Origin: Actinoplanes sp. TFC3
GTDB lineage: Bacteria; Actinomycetota; Actinomycetes; Mycobacteriales; Micromonosporaceae
Direction: 5' to 3'
NCBI RefSeq assembly: GCF_001553785.1
Contig: NZ_LOJP01000001.1
Span: 1,154,439-1,218,438 of the forward strand
DNA length: 64,000 nt
Shown one piece after another: positions 24,187 through 33,588 of the stretch. The notes under the pieces were generated by a model. The model made no database searches and was not told where the DNA came from. It saw only the letters and a list, made by a program, of their open reading frames with translations. Position 1 is the first letter of the stretch. The number at the start of each line of letters is the position of its first letter. A program made the translations under genes and the position numbers.

Positions 24187-24376
24187 GGTGGAGCCAGCGG
24201 GGAAAACAAGCGGTGGAGCCAGCGCTGAAAGCAAGCAATGTCCCCGAGCGGCAACTCGTCGTCCGCGGGCTAGCCGCCCGCAGACAAGCCCCTCATCCGC
24301 AGGAAAGCCAGCTACAAAGGGCCCGCGGAAAAGCCAGCTACAGAGGGCCGCAGAAAGCAAGCTACAGAGGGAACGC
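24187..24376. repeat. Two further 25-bp repeat families
   Basis: GGTGGAGCCAGC-type units occur at 24187-24211 and 24212-24236. A different unit containing AAGCCAGCTACARAGGG occurs three times at 24302-24326, 24327-24351 and 24352-24376. Both sets sit in the same gene-free gap as the 22-bp array. Confidence 0.75.
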
Positions 24377-24428
24377 GCCGCCGGAGCATCCCTACACAGC
24401 CAAGCGCCAGCCTCAGCGAAACGCCCGA

Positions 24429-24980
24429 TCACAGCCGAGCGAAAGCAGGCGCCACCTGCTGCACAACGCCCTCAGCCAGCGGCGAGGGCAAATCATCCAC
24501 CGAGAACCAGCTCAAAGCCGCAGACTCGTCGCTGATCTGCTCAACCGCACCCGCCGGACAGATCGCCAAAAACCGGACGTCGAAGTGCCAGGATCGCTCG
24601 GCTGGCCGGCCCTCGGCTGGGGCGCAGCGGACTTCGTGTACGTCCACGTCAATGGGGTTGGGGTCGAGGCGGAGGCCGGGAATGCCGGATTCCTCGGTCG
24701 CTTCGCGGAGGGCTGCTGCGGCTAAGGTGGGATCGTCCGGTTCGCAGTGGCCGCCGACTTGCATCCATAGGCCAAGGCGACCGTGCAGGCAGAGCAGGAC
24801 GCGGCGGTTTTCGTCGACGATCAGGGCGCTCGCTGTGACGTGGCCGCGGCGGTGGGCACGGGTCATGGCGACGGGGCCGGCCGTGAGTAGCTCAAGGGTG
24901 CGTTTACGGGCCAGGTCGGCCGGATCTGACGTGGCGTTCCAGGTTGTCAGGGTGGCCACTGCGTCTTCGTGCAGGGTCAC
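24429..24980 (-). CDS. Nudix hydrolase
   Basis: 183 residues from the GTG at 24980, with GGAGGAGAC just upstream. A Nudix fold with the box GGHCEPDD...ALREATEESGI around residues 70-95; the REATEESG part with its metal-binding glutamates is intact, while the upstream Glu of the consensus box is replaced. It hydrolyses a nucleoside diphosphate derivative; the substrate is unknown. Its start overlaps the fbiB stop (GTGA), so it is the third gene of the fbiA-fbiB-Nudix operon, suggesting a housekeeping or substrate-clearing role linked to F420 synthesis. Confidence 0.88.
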   Translation of the reverse strand: MTLHEDAVATLTTWNATSDPADLARKRTLELLTAGPVAMTRAHRRGHVTASALIVDENRRVLLCLHGRLGLWMQVGGHCEPDDPTLAAAALREATEESGIPGLRLDPNPIDVDVHEVRCAPAEGRPAERSWHFDVRFLAICPAGAVEQISDESAALSWFSVDDLPSPLAEGVVQQVAPAFARL

Positions 24981-25993
24981 TTGTCTCCTCCGGAGACGGC
25001 GATGGTGGCGCCTGACTCGTCGAAGGCGACCGCCGATACCAAGGCCTCGGCGGCGAGGGCCGCGCGTAGCCGTTGCACGTCGGCGCCGAAGCGCATCAGG
25101 CCTGCTGGGGAAGGGTCCGGCGCGGTGCAGCGCAACGTTTGCGGCGACGGTACGGCCACAGCCCCCTCCAGCCCCGCGGCGACAATCGCCCGTTGGACCG
25201 CCTGGGCCGAGGCCGGTCGGTCCGTGGCCGCGTCGCTCAGCGTTGCGGCTGCTCGCAGGCCCTGAGCGCGGGCTTCGTCCGTACCCAGGGAAAACATGTC
25301 GCTGGCCGCATCCCGCAGCAGGACCGCGGCGCCCGGCCCGTCCTCTGCCCCTGCCCCTGGGTAACCACGCACCACCGCGACCGGTACCTGGTCGCATTTG
25401 CCCTTCACCAGCTCGCCCGCGGCGGCCAGTTCGTCGATGACCGCCATCTGGGTCAGCTGGAGCTCGTTGCCGTAGGGGTCGATTTCGCCGCGGTGATCGC
25501 GAACTGGCTCGATGCCGGCGGCTCCGAGAGCGACATCCGTGAGGCCATTTCGCCAGGCGCGACCCATCGTGTCCGAGACGATGACGCCTACCTGCAAACC
25601 GCGGGTGGCCAGGTCAGCGCGGAGGTAGCGGGCCGATTTGTCCGGGTCGGCGGGGAGTAGTACCAGATGGGTCTTGTCGACGTTCGAAGCGTCAATGCCC
25701 GCTGCGGCCATCACGAAGCCGTGGTGGGTCTGCACGATTGAGGTCGGGCCGCGGCGGGCCACCACCCGGCGGGTCTCCGAGGCCAGGACCTGCGCGCGGG
25801 TGGCCTCGCGATCGGGGCCGTCGGCGGGTACCTCGACCAGCCGGCCTTCCGCCTTGGACACAATTTTGCTGGTCACCACGAGCACGTCACCGTCGCGTAG
25901 CCACGGCGCGTTGCGGGTGATCAGCTCGGCCAGGTCGTCGCCGGTGGTCACGTCGCCGATGCCGCGCACCGGCAGAACTTCCAGGCCGTCCAT
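24977..25993 (-). CDS. fbiB: Coenzyme F420-0:L-glutamate ligase FbiB/CofE
   Basis: 338 residues. Adds L-glutamate residues to F420-0 in a GTP-dependent reaction. The CofE domain fills residues 1-245: PVRGIGDVTTGDDLAELI, VVTSKIVSKAEGR, IVSDTMGRAWRNGLTDVALG and the GYELQLT-like YGNELQLTQMAVIDELA block. Mycobacterial FbiB (about 448 residues) carries an additional FMN-reductase-like domain of about 200 residues; here only about 90 residues follow, so that domain is absent or vestigial. The start at 25993 overlaps the fbiA stop (TGATG). The frame extends to 26125 inside fbiA without meaning. Confidence 0.92.
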   Translation of the reverse strand: MDGLEVLPVRGIGDVTTGDDLAELITRNAPWLRDGDVLVVTSKIVSKAEGRLVEVPADGPDREATRAQVLASETRRVVARRGPTSIVQTHHGFVMAAAGIDASNVDKTHLVLLPADPDKSARYLRADLATRGLQVGVIVSDTMGRAWRNGLTDVALGAAGIEPVRDHRGEIDPYGNELQLTQMAVIDELAAAGELVKGKCDQVPVAVVRGYPGAGAEDGPGAAVLLRDAASDMFSLGTDEARAQGLRAAATLSDAATDRPASAQAVQRAIVAAGLEGAVAVPSPQTLRCTAPDPSPAGLMRFGADVQRLRAALAAEALVSAVAFDESGATIAVSGGDK

Positions 25994-26946
25994 CACACCC
26001 CCGCGAGGTCCAGCGCCGAAGCCACCATGGCGGCCGTCAAGTCCTCGTTCTTCATCCATAACGGCGCCGCTTTCACTCGTACGCCAGGAATATCGGTTTT
26101 GTCGTCTGTTGTATCCACGAGCCAACCGTCGAGCACGCCGCCCCCGGAACGTGCTCCGTAGAGCGCGCCCACGCCCGCAGCGCTCACCTCGACGCCCAGC
26201 GTGCCCAGGCAGCGGTCCGCCATGCCACGCACGGGAGATCCATTGATGATCGGCGAAACCCCGATGACCGGCGCGGGGCCGTTAGCCACAGCCTCTTTGA
26301 GCTCCGGTACGGCCAGAATGGGCGCAACGGACACCACGGGATTACTGGGCGCGAGTAGAACCACGTCCGCAGCCGCGATGGCCTCGACCACGCCGGGTGC
26401 CGGTTTCGCCGTTTCCGCGCCCACGAACACGAACCGATGGGTCGGCACAGCGCCTCGGTAACGCACCCACCACTCCTGGAAGTGGATTGCCTTACGCTCG
26501 CCCTCGATGTCGGCGACCACGTGCGTCTCCAGCCGGTCGTCAGTGGCCGGCAACATCGTCACGCCGGGCTGCCAGCGTTCGCACAAAGCCGCGGTGACCT
26601 GGGACAACGGATAGCCGGCGGTCAACATCGTGGTGCGTACCAGATGAGTTGCGGTGTCCTTGTCGCCCAGCCCGAACCACGACGGCTCGGCGCCGTATTT
26701 CGCCAGCTCCTCCTTGACCACCCAGGTCTCGCCGACGCGCCCCCAACCCCGCTCGGGATCCGCCGCGCCACCCAGCGTGTACATCACGCTGTCGAGGTCG
26801 GGACAAATCTGAAGGCCGTGCATGCGTACGTCGTCACCGACGTTCACCACAGCCGTCACCTCGGCACCGATGCGCCGCGCATGTGCGCGCACGCCCACCA
26901 GGAACCGGGCACCACCGATCCCCCCGGTCAGGACCACGATCCGCAT
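25993..26946 (-). CDS. fbiA: Phosphoenolpyruvyl/2-phospholactate transferase FbiA (CofD)
   Basis: 317 residues. Transfers the activated lactate or phosphoenolpyruvate moiety from its guanylyl derivative to Fo, giving (dehydro-)F420-0. Motifs: VVLTGGIGGARFLVGV at the N-terminus, VNVGDDVRMHGLQICPDLDSVMYTL, and APSNPVVSVAPILAVP, where the substrate loops lie. Start at the ATG at 26946 (MRIVVLTGG); an in-frame ATG six codons upstream is less likely. First gene of the minus-strand F420 operon; divergent from the proline-rich membrane protein gene. Confidence 0.95.
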   Translation of the reverse strand: MRIVVLTGGIGGARFLVGVRAHARRIGAEVTAVVNVGDDVRMHGLQICPDLDSVMYTLGGAADPERGWGRVGETWVVKEELAKYGAEPSWFGLGDKDTATHLVRTTMLTAGYPLSQVTAALCERWQPGVTMLPATDDRLETHVVADIEGERKAIHFQEWWVRYRGAVPTHRFVFVGAETAKPAPGVVEAIAAADVVLLAPSNPVVSVAPILAVPELKEAVANGPAPVIGVSPIINGSPVRGMADRCLGTLGVEVSAAGVGALYGARSGGGVLDGWLVDTTDDKTDIPGVRVKAAPLWMKNEDLTAAMVASALDLAGV

Positions 26947-27070
26947 CCGACCATCCTTGCGCACCCGCCGCCGGATCGCGGTCCACGGGTGGCGGGTGTG
27001 ATGAGGCTATCGGGACTAGGCTGAGCGCGTTTGTCCCGAGTCTTTCGTGTCCCGAACCTGGAGAGCCGCT

Positions 27071-28369
27071 GTGACCAGCACGCCGCAGCCCGGCCCGGCC
27101 TACCCGGACCAGCCCAGCTCAGCCCCGCCGCCGGGCCCGCACCCGGGCGCGCCCGGGCCTGCTGGCGCCCAGCCCGCGGCCCAGCCCGCACCAGCACCGG
27201 CTGGCCGCCCGTTAGGCTCGATTCTCCGGCCGCTGCGTGATTTGGCGGTGTACGCGCTGATCGGCGCGCCGGCGATCTGGCTGTTCGTGGCGATCATCCG
27301 GCTCATCCCGTCGGGGGTCGGGCTGACGTTCTTGAGCCGGGCACAGAACAGCTTCTACAGCTACGTCAACCTCGAAATCATCCTGCTGCCGCTGGCCGCT
27401 GTGCTGCTCGCGCACCTGATCCAGCCCCGGCACCGGCAAGCCCGGCTCGTGACCGTCGTGGCTCTGATCGAGTATGCGGTGGCGGCGTTCTTCGCTGTGG
27501 TCTTCGGTTTCCTGATCGCCATCGTGAAGATTGCCGGTTCGAGCATCCGGGTCGCGTTCGAGGAACTGCTCGTGCGGGTGGCGTGGCTGGCTGTGTTCGC
27601 GGTGGCTGCGTACGCGGTGTTCATGGTTTGGCAGACGCTGTACTCCGCGCCTAAGCCGCAGCCGTCGCCTTACGGTTCTTCGCCTTACGGTTCTTCGCCT
27701 TACGGTGGGCCGCAGCAAGCGCCTCATGGCGGGCCGCAGCAGCATTCGCAGCCGCCTTGGGGGCAGCCGCAGCAGGGGCAGCAGGGCGGGTATCCGGGGC
27801 AGGCGCCATATGGGCAGCCTGGTGGTGGCCAGCCTGGCGGTTTCCCGGGTCCTCAGCCTGGTGGGGCACAGCAGCCTGGAGCCTCGGCGGGGTCGCAGGG
27901 TGGGGCTTCGGCGGAGCCTTGGGGTCAGGCGCCTGCCTGGGGCGGGCCTACGACTCAGCAGCCTGCTGTGAATTACCCGCAGGGCGCGCCGTTCTCGTCG
28001 CCGCCTGCTTCCCCGTCGCCTGCTTCCGCGCCTCCGTCGTTCGGAGCGCCTGCTTCCGCGCCTCCCTCGTTCGGAGCGCCTGCTTCTTCGCCTCCGTCGT
28101 TTGGGGCGCCGTCGTCTGCACCGCCTGCCTATCCGGGTGCCGGACAGTCGTCGGACTACCCGGGCGCGGGTCAGCCATCATCGGAGTACTCGAATGGTGG
28201 GCAAGCGCCCACTCCGCCGCCGGGACCGTTCGCACCGTCGCCGGGGCATCCGCATGGCACGCCGCAGCCCCCGGCCGGCGGATACGCGGATCCGACCGCA
28301 GCCATTCCGGCCCACAACCCGGACGACGACCGCACCGAGGTGTTCCGCCAGGACCCGCCTCGCACCTGA
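27071..28369 (+). CDS. Membrane protein with repetitive proline-rich tail
   Basis: 432 residues from the GTG at 27071 (GGAGAG ten bases upstream). An N-terminal 45-residue Pro/Ala/Gly segment is followed by four hydrophobic helices (about residues 60-82, 95-115, 130-155 and 165-190). The remaining 240 residues are low-complexity: tandem SPYGS units, PQQ/GQP stretches and PPSFGAPAS decapeptide repeats. This is typical of actinobacterial small membrane proteins with disordered cytoplasmic tails; no enzymatic motif. A long inverted repeat follows the stop. Function unknown. Confidence 0.8.
   Translation: MTSTPQPGPAYPDQPSSAPPPGPHPGAPGPAGAQPAAQPAPAPAGRPLGSILRPLRDLAVYALIGAPAIWLFVAIIRLIPSGVGLTFLSRAQNSFYSYVNLEIILLPLAAVLLAHLIQPRHRQARLVTVVALIEYAVAAFFAVVFGFLIAIVKIAGSSIRVAFEELLVRVAWLAVFAVAAYAVFMVWQTLYSAPKPQPSPYGSSPYGSSPYGGPQQAPHGGPQQHSQPPWGQPQQGQQGGYPGQAPYGQPGGGQPGGFPGPQPGGAQQPGASAGSQGGASAEPWGQAPAWGGPTTQQPAVNYPQGAPFSSPPASPSPASAPPSFGAPASAPPSFGAPASSPPSFGAPSSAPPAYPGAGQSSDYPGAGQPSSEYSNGGQAPTPPPGPFAPSPGHPHGTPQPPAGGYADPTAAIPAHNPDDDRTEVFRQDPPRT
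28021..28110. repeat. Three copies of a 30-bp coding repeat
   Basis: Units at 28021-28050, 28051-28080 and 28081-28110 encode a ten-residue Ala/Pro/Ser repeat in the tail of the membrane protein. Copies one and two differ at one position. Confidence 0.85.
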
Positions 28370-28381
28370 GTTGTAGCAATG

Positions 28382-28417
28382 ACGGCCGCGGCACTGGACA
28401 TCCAGTTCCGCGGCCGT
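28382..28417 (+). terminator. Long near-perfect inverted repeat
   Basis: ACGGCCGCGG pairs with CCGCGGCCGT, extended inward by ACTGGA/TCCAGT, thirteen bases after the stop codon. It lacks a U-tract. The following 28418-28740 contain no supported gene, only TTGACC at 28712 and TAGGCT at 28729-28734 just before fbiC. Confidence 0.7.
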
Positions 28418-28740
28418 TGCCGTGCCATCCCACTCTCTTCAACCGCGACCCGCCGCTGGTCTTTGCCACGGCTTGGCCCGGCCTGCAGCTCTTCGACGCG
28501 GTGACGATGCCGGCGCAGTTGAGCCCGCAGCGGCGGCCTGGAGCCGCCTCCGGGATTCGCGCCGAACTGCGGCCTTCCACCCCACCCGGCAGCCTTCCCG
28601 GCGTGGCTCCGCGCTAGCGTCCCGCGCGTTATCCGAGCCGGCCGGTACCGGTCCCGCTCCGGGCGCAGCGTGTTCCTTGCCACTAACTGTGCGCAGCCGC
28701 CGTGAGGGCGGTTGACCTTTTTCCGGCCTAGGCTGCACGA

Positions 28741-31239
28741 GTGGCAGCCTTGGACACTCCGCCAACCGAAGCCAGCATCCGCCGCGCGCTCAAGCGTGCT
28801 TCCGCCGGAAAAGCGATCGATGCCGATGAGGCGACAGCGCTTCTGGCCGCCGATGGGCCGCTGCTGGACGAATTGCTGGGCATCGCAGGGGGCATAAGGG
28901 ACGCCGGGCTACGTGAAGCCGGTCGGCCGGGTGTGGTCACGTACTCGAAAAAGGTCTTCATTCCGTTGACCCGGCTCTGCCGTGACCGTTGCCATTACTG
29001 CACGTTCGCGACGGTCCCGCACCGGCTGCCCGCCGCTTTCCTGGAGCGCGACGAAGTGCTCGCGATTGCGCGGGAGGGCGCGGCGCAAGGTTGCAAGGAG
29101 GCGCTGTTCACGCTTGGCGACCGGCCCGAGGACCGCTGGCCGGCGGCTCGGCAATGGCTGGACGAGCGCGGATACGACTCGACGCTCGACTATGTGCGGG
29201 CGTGCGCTGTGGCCGTACTGGAAGAAACGGGTTTGTTGCCGCACCTCAACCCGGGCGTGCTGAGCTGGGCGGACCTGCAGCGCCTCAAGCCAGTGGCGCC
29301 GAGCATGGGCATGATGCTGGAGACCACGGCCACGCGCTTGTGGTCCGAGCCTGGTCAGCCGCACTATGCCTCGCCCGACAAGGAACCTGCGGTGCGGTTG
29401 CGGGTGCTCGCCGATGCCGGTCGCGTGAACGTTCCGTTCACCACCGGCATCCTCATCGGGATCGGGGAAACCCGCGCCGAGCGTGCGGACGCCATTTTCG
29501 CCATGCGTCGCAGCGCTCGCGAGTACGGGCACATCCAGGAGGTTATTGTCCAGAATTTTCGGGCAAAGCCGGACACCGCGATGCGAGGCATGCCCGACGC
29601 CGAGCTGCGAGAGCTGGCCGCAACGGTCGCGGTGACCAGGGTGATCATGGGACCGAGGGCGCGCATCCAGGCCCCGCCCAACCTCATCGACTCCGAGTTC
29701 GACCTGCTCCTGCGGGCGGGCATCGACGACTGGGGTGGCGTCTCGCCGGTGACCCCCGATCACGTCAACCCTGAGCGGCCATGGCCGCAAATCGACCATC
29801 TCCGGCAGATGTCAGCCCGTTCCGGCTTCGAGCTGCGTGAGCGTCTGACGATTTATCCCGAGTACGTCCGCCGCCCCGAAGGCTGGCTGGATCCCCGGTT
29901 GTCTGCGCATGTCGCAGCGCTGGCCGATGCGTCCGGGCTGGCCCGCGAGGACGCGATGCCGGTCGGTCTGCCCTGGCAGGAGCCCGACGACGCGTACGCG
30001 ACCGGCCGCACCGACCTGTTCGCCACGATCGACACCGAGGGCCGCACCGGTGATCGCCGCGGCGACTTCGACTCGGTGTACGGCGACTGGGACGAGGTCG
30101 CCACGCATGTGTCCACACCGGTCTACGAGAAGACCGACACCGATGTGCTGGCCGGCCTGCGCCTGGCCGCCGAGGACCCGGCGAAGCTGCTGCTGCCCGA
30201 GCACGAGGACAAGGCGATGGCCCTGTTCAACGCGGATGGCTCGGCCCTCGACGAACTCACCCGTCTCGCCGATGACCTGCGCAAAGAGGTGAACGGCGAC
30301 GACATCACCTACGTGGTCAACCGCAACATCAACTTTTCCAACGTCTGTTATGTCGGCTGTCGTTTCTGTGCCTTCGCCCAACGCGAGAACGACGCCGACG
30401 CGTACCGGCTCTCGGTCGAGCAGGTCGCGGACCGCGCGGAGCAGGCCTGGCGCGACGGTGCCACCGAGGTCTGCATGCAGGGGGGCATCGACCCTAAAAT
30501 GCCGATCACCGCGTACGCCGACCTGGTGCGAGCCGTCAAACAACGAGTCCCCGGCATGCACGTCCACGCGTTCTCGCCCATGGAGATCGTCACCGGCGCG
30601 TCGAAGGCGGGGGTGTCGATCCGCGACTGGCTCATCGAACTGCACGAGGCCGGTCTGGACACCATTCCCGGCACCGCCGCCGAAATCCTCGACGACGATG
30701 TCCGCTGGGTGCTCACCAAGGGCAAGCTGCCCGCCTCAACCTGGATCGACGTCGTCACCACCGCCCATCAAGTGGGCATCCGCTCCAGCTCCACGATGAT
30801 GTACGGCCACGTCGACCACCCCCGCCAATGGCTGGGCCACTTCCGCGTGCTCGCCGGCATTCAGGACGTAACGGGCGGCTTCACCGAGTTCGTAGCGCTT
30901 CCGTTCATCCACACCAACGCGCCGATCTACCTCGCTGGCATCGCCCGCCCAGGCCCTACGTGGCGGGAAAACCGGGTTGTCCACGCCATGGCCCGCGTCC
31001 TGCTGCACGGACGGATCAGCAACATGCAGTGCTCGTGGGTCAAGCTCGGCGACGAGGGCACGATCGCCATGCTGAACGGCGGCTGCAACGACCTCGGCGG
31101 AACCCTGATGGAGGAAACAATCTCCCGAATGGCCGGCTCGGAGAACGGCTCAGCCCGCACGGTCACAGAGCTGAAGGACCTTGCGGCGCGCGCGGGGAGA
31201 CCCGCGGCTGAGAGGACGACGGTGTACGGACGGCGCTGA
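28741..31239 (+). CDS. fbiC: F420 precursor Fo synthase FbiC (CofG-CofH fusion)
   Basis: 832 residues. A bifunctional radical SAM enzyme making the deazaflavin Fo from 5-amino-6-ribitylamino-uracil and tyrosine. The N-terminal CofG half has the CX3CX2C cluster ligands at C80, C84 and C87 (CRDRCHYC); the C-terminal CofH half has them at C536, C540 and C543 (CYVGCRFC). Fusion in this order is normal for actinobacteria. The GTG start has no Shine-Dalgarno; TAGGCT ends six bases upstream, fitting a leaderless message. It supplies Fo for FbiA and FbiB encoded 2 kb upstream on the other strand. Confidence 0.96.
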   Translation: MAALDTPPTEASIRRALKRASAGKAIDADEATALLAADGPLLDELLGIAGGIRDAGLREAGRPGVVTYSKKVFIPLTRLCRDRCHYCTFATVPHRLPAAFLERDEVLAIAREGAAQGCKEALFTLGDRPEDRWPAARQWLDERGYDSTLDYVRACAVAVLEETGLLPHLNPGVLSWADLQRLKPVAPSMGMMLETTATRLWSEPGQPHYASPDKEPAVRLRVLADAGRVNVPFTTGILIGIGETRAERADAIFAMRRSAREYGHIQEVIVQNFRAKPDTAMRGMPDAELRELAATVAVTRVIMGPRARIQAPPNLIDSEFDLLLRAGIDDWGGVSPVTPDHVNPERPWPQIDHLRQMSARSGFELRERLTIYPEYVRRPEGWLDPRLSAHVAALADASGLAREDAMPVGLPWQEPDDAYATGRTDLFATIDTEGRTGDRRGDFDSVYGDWDEVATHVSTPVYEKTDTDVLAGLRLAAEDPAKLLLPEHEDKAMALFNADGSALDELTRLADDLRKEVNGDDITYVVNRNINFSNVCYVGCRFCAFAQRENDADAYRLSVEQVADRAEQAWRDGATEVCMQGGIDPKMPITAYADLVRAVKQRVPGMHVHAFSPMEIVTGASKAGVSIRDWLIELHEAGLDTIPGTAAEILDDDVRWVLTKGKLPASTWIDVVTTAHQVGIRSSSTMMYGHVDHPRQWLGHFRVLAGIQDVTGGFTEFVALPFIHTNAPIYLAGIARPGPTWRENRVVHAMARVLLHGRISNMQCSWVKLGDEGTIAMLNGGCNDLGGTLMEETISRMAGSENGSARTVTELKDLAARAGRPAAERTTVYGRR

Positions 31240-31866
31240 CGTCTGGTGGTTTGCTCGCGCGGTCCGGGCACTTCGTTCGGCTTCGATGGCCGGGCGAAGG
31301 TGAGCTTGGGTGCGGTCTATGACGTCCCGGAATCGCCGGTAATCGTCGGCCAGGCCGAGGGGGGCGCTCCGGAGCGGGCGCTCACCGTTGCCTGCGTTCG
31401 CTGTGGCCTGCGCTCCCCGTGGCCTGCGCTCACCGCCCCTTGCACGTAGGTCCTTCTGCATCAGCGTCCAGCGGTGTGCTGGATTCGAAAAACACCCGCC
31501 GCACCCAGCACCGGTGGTAATCAGCATCTAGCCGTAGAAGTCAGAACCGGAGTGAGCAGCCGGCAGCAGCCTTGCGTCAACGCGCAGTCGGTTACCGCTG
31601 ATCGTCACCTCTCCGGCTCCGGTCGCCCATGACCATCTACTCCATCACGCCCCGCGCCCAGATGTCGGATGTCGGCCTCTTGTACCTCTTGCGCATTACC
31701 ACGAGAAGTCTCATCCGGGCTGGTGCCTACATCACAAATTGGGGTAATTTGGACCCGACGCGCCGACTGTGCGTTACCTCTTGACCGCTCTGAGAGATAG
31801 GGCAGGAACGGGACCGCGCGGTGAAGACGGAGCCTTGTGGGAACGGGCCTATTTATCAGGTTCGGC
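31240..31866. other. Gene-free region upstream of whiB
   Basis: No reading frame here has recognisable protein character. A short direct repeat containing GTGGCCTGCGCTC occurs at about 31400-31435. TTGACC at 31781 could be another promoter element. The stretch may hold distal regulatory sequence for whiB. Confidence 0.5.
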
Positions 31867-31896
31867 TTGACGACGCACGTCTTACACGCGTGTAAT
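31867..31896 (+). promoter_or_regulatory. whiB promoter with palindrome across the -10
   Basis: TTGACG (-35, 31867-31872) and TGTAAT (-10, 31891-31896) are 18 bases apart. A perfect 14-base palindrome, TTACACGCGTGTAA, covers 31882-31895 and so overlaps the -10, the classic arrangement for a repressor operator. The predicted 5' leader to the whiB ATG is about 110 bases. Confidence 0.6.
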
Positions 31897-32013
31897 TTCG
31901 GTGGGGTTGTGGGAAAGCGGCGTCGCGAACCGCTTATTTCCCGCAAGAAACACGCCGCGTGCGTGGGGGGTCAGCGCTGGCATCGCTGCCGGCGCGGAAA
32001 AGGAGGCACGCCG

Positions 32014-32271
32014 ATGGAAGCGCAGGTAGAAGGGGTCGACCTGCTGGGGGACGCGCCCGAGTGGCAGGAGCGGGCGCTGTGTTCGCAGACTGATCCGGAG
32101 GCTTTCTTCCCGGAAAAAGGCGGTTCAACTCGCGAGGCGAAGAGAATCTGCGGCCGCTGTGATGTCAAAGCCGAATGCCTGGAGTACGCACTCGGTCACG
32201 ATGAGCGATTTGGTATTTGGGGCGGCCTCTCCGAACGGGAGCGCCGCAAACTCAAGCGCCGCGTTGCCTGA
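32014..32271 (+). CDS. whiB: WhiB-family iron-sulfur regulator (WhiB/WhmD type)
   Basis: 85 residues from the ATG at 32014, with AAAGGAGG upstream. The four cluster ligands are C23, C46, C49 and C55 (C-X22-C-X2-C-X5-C), followed by the GIWGG turn at 67-71 and a basic tail RRKLKRRVA. The segment FFPEKGGSTREAKRIC and overall likeness match Streptomyces WhiB and mycobacterial WhmD/WhiB2, which works with WhiA to activate septation genes such as those for FtsZ in sporulating actinomycetes. The position between the F420 genes and the metallopeptidase/DUF3499 pair matches the mycobacterial order. Confidence 0.95.
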   Translation: MEAQVEGVDLLGDAPEWQERALCSQTDPEAFFPEKGGSTREAKRICGRCDVKAECLEYALGHDERFGIWGGLSERERRKLKRRVA

Positions 32272-32515
32272 GCACCAACTGTCGTCACGACGCCGGGGGG
32301 CATGTGGCGAAGTTGGGGGTAAGACCAAGGCGTAGGCGATTCGCGCACGCTGCCGGGGGCAGCGGACAGAGGCCGATCGCGAGGAAACTGAGTACGGCCG
32401 GAATGCAGCATTGAAGCCGCGACGCGAGCGGTAGATCGGCGGCGGGCTGCGGATCCACGAGGTGGGGGCCTCTTGGACCGCGCCCGAGCCGCTGTTTGCG
32501 TACGGGCAATCCGGC

Positions 32516-33001
32516 TTAGGTGAGTTCGTCCGGGTCAACGCCGAGAAGGTTCGCTACCTGCTCGATGATGACGTCGTGGACCAGGTCCGCCAGGTCCTCA
32601 CGATCCATGGCGCGAAACTCCAGCGGACGGCGATAGAGCACGATGCGCGGCGGAAGCTCCTGACGTCCCGGGCGCCCCGGCAGCAGGCGCGCCAGTGGCA
32701 CCTCGCCATCCTCCAGCACGTCAGAGTCGTACACGTTGAGATCCGGCGGAACGTCCTCGACGGCGAACTCGACGCCAGCCAATTCCTTGGCATAGCGGCG
32801 TTCCAAGCTTTCGACCGTGTCCAAAACAAGATCATCAAAGATCTCTGCCTTGGTACGAGCAAGCGGCACCGTCGCCGGAACGAGCCGGCCACGCAGCCCT
32901 CGCCCGTGCCGGTCGCGTCGAGTAGGGCGACCCGGTCCGGCGGTTCGGGGGGTCCGGCCCGGTTCAGAGCCGGCCCGGCGGCGGTCGGGACTGGTTGTCA
33001 C
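32516..33001 (-). CDS. Metallopeptidase-fold family protein lacking HEXXH
   Basis: 161 residues from the GTG at 33001. Similar to the zincin-like DUF1025 proteins found beside whiB2 in actinobacteria (Rv3259 type). Residues 1-45 are basic and probably disordered; the fold follows, with VEDVPPDLNVYDSDV and LPPRIVLYRRPLEFRA. The helix that carries HEXXH in active relatives reads IIEQVANLLGVDPDEL, so both histidines and the glutamate of the motif appear replaced. Peptidase activity is therefore doubtful. It is divergent from the DUF3499 gene. Confidence 0.82.
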   Translation of the reverse strand: MTTSPDRRRAGSEPGRTPRTAGPGRPTRRDRHGRGLRGRLVPATVPLARTKAEIFDDLVLDTVESLERRYAKELAGVEFAVEDVPPDLNVYDSDVLEDGEVPLARLLPGRPGRQELPPRIVLYRRPLEFRAMDREDLADLVHDVIIEQVANLLGVDPDELT

Positions 33002-33188
33002 ACCGCCAGCCTAGCCCGCAAACGCCGTACTCCGTGCTCAGGCTGTGTGCGGCGAGTTTCAGACGCCGGAATTCGTCCCATTGGGACGGCGTGTCGCGGC
33101 GGCATCGCTAATTCGTGATGCATCACCGCTCGGCGTGTCGCGGGCGGCATCGGCCCCGCGAGAGCGCGCTTAGAGATAACGTGCCGCC

Positions 33189-33554
33189 GTGAGGTCCCCA
33201 CGGCGCTGCTCCCGTAACGGCTGTCCCCGACAGGCGGTCGCCACCCTGACCTACGTCTACAGCGATTCCACGGCGGTGGTCGGACCCCTTGCCGCATTCG
33301 CCGAGCCGCACACGTACGACCTCTGCGAACCCCACGCCCGCAGCCTCACCGCCCCCCGAGGCTGGGAACTGGTCCGCCACGACGGCGATTTCGCCCCACC
33401 GCCGCCCACGACCGACGATCTGGTTGCCCTGGCCGACGCCGTCCGCGAAGCTGCGCGCCCAGCCCCGCCGCCGCGTCCGGAGGAGCACGACAACCTCCCC
33501 GGCCATCAAACCGGCCGCCGCGGTCATCTCCGGGTCATCCCGCCCTCGCACTGA
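33189..33554 (+). CDS. DUF3499 family protein
   Basis: 121 residues from the GTG at 33189. The N-terminal RRCSRNGCPRQAVATLTYVY and the middle YDLCEPHARSLTAPRGWELVR match actinobacterial DUF3499, with two cysteines near the start and a CEPH motif that could form a zinc site. The C-terminal third is proline-rich. TAACGT at 33177-33182 with no Shine-Dalgarno indicates leaderless initiation. Conserved next to the metallopeptidase-like gene and the phosphomannomutase in mycobacteria. Function unknown. Confidence 0.88.
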   Translation: MRSPRRCSRNGCPRQAVATLTYVYSDSTAVVGPLAAFAEPHTYDLCEPHARSLTAPRGWELVRHDGDFAPPPPTTDDLVALADAVREAARPAPPPRPEEHDNLPGHQTGRRGHLRVIPPSH

Positions 33555-33588
33555 GCCTTCTTTCGTTCCGCGTGCCGTTGCGCTCGTC

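Noticed and set aside
23959..24376. Possible CRISPR array
   Set aside because: Repeats are directly adjacent with no unique spacers and are imperfect; no cas genes are nearby.
24032..24535. A 167-codon plus-strand frame after manC
   Set aside because: It is read from the tandem repeats, is Ala/Lys/Arg/Gln low-complexity, has no Shine-Dalgarno and runs into the Nudix gene on the opposite strand.
31605..31946. Minus-strand frame upstream of whiB
   Set aside because: No start signal, composition unlike neighbouring genes, and it covers the likely whiB promoter.
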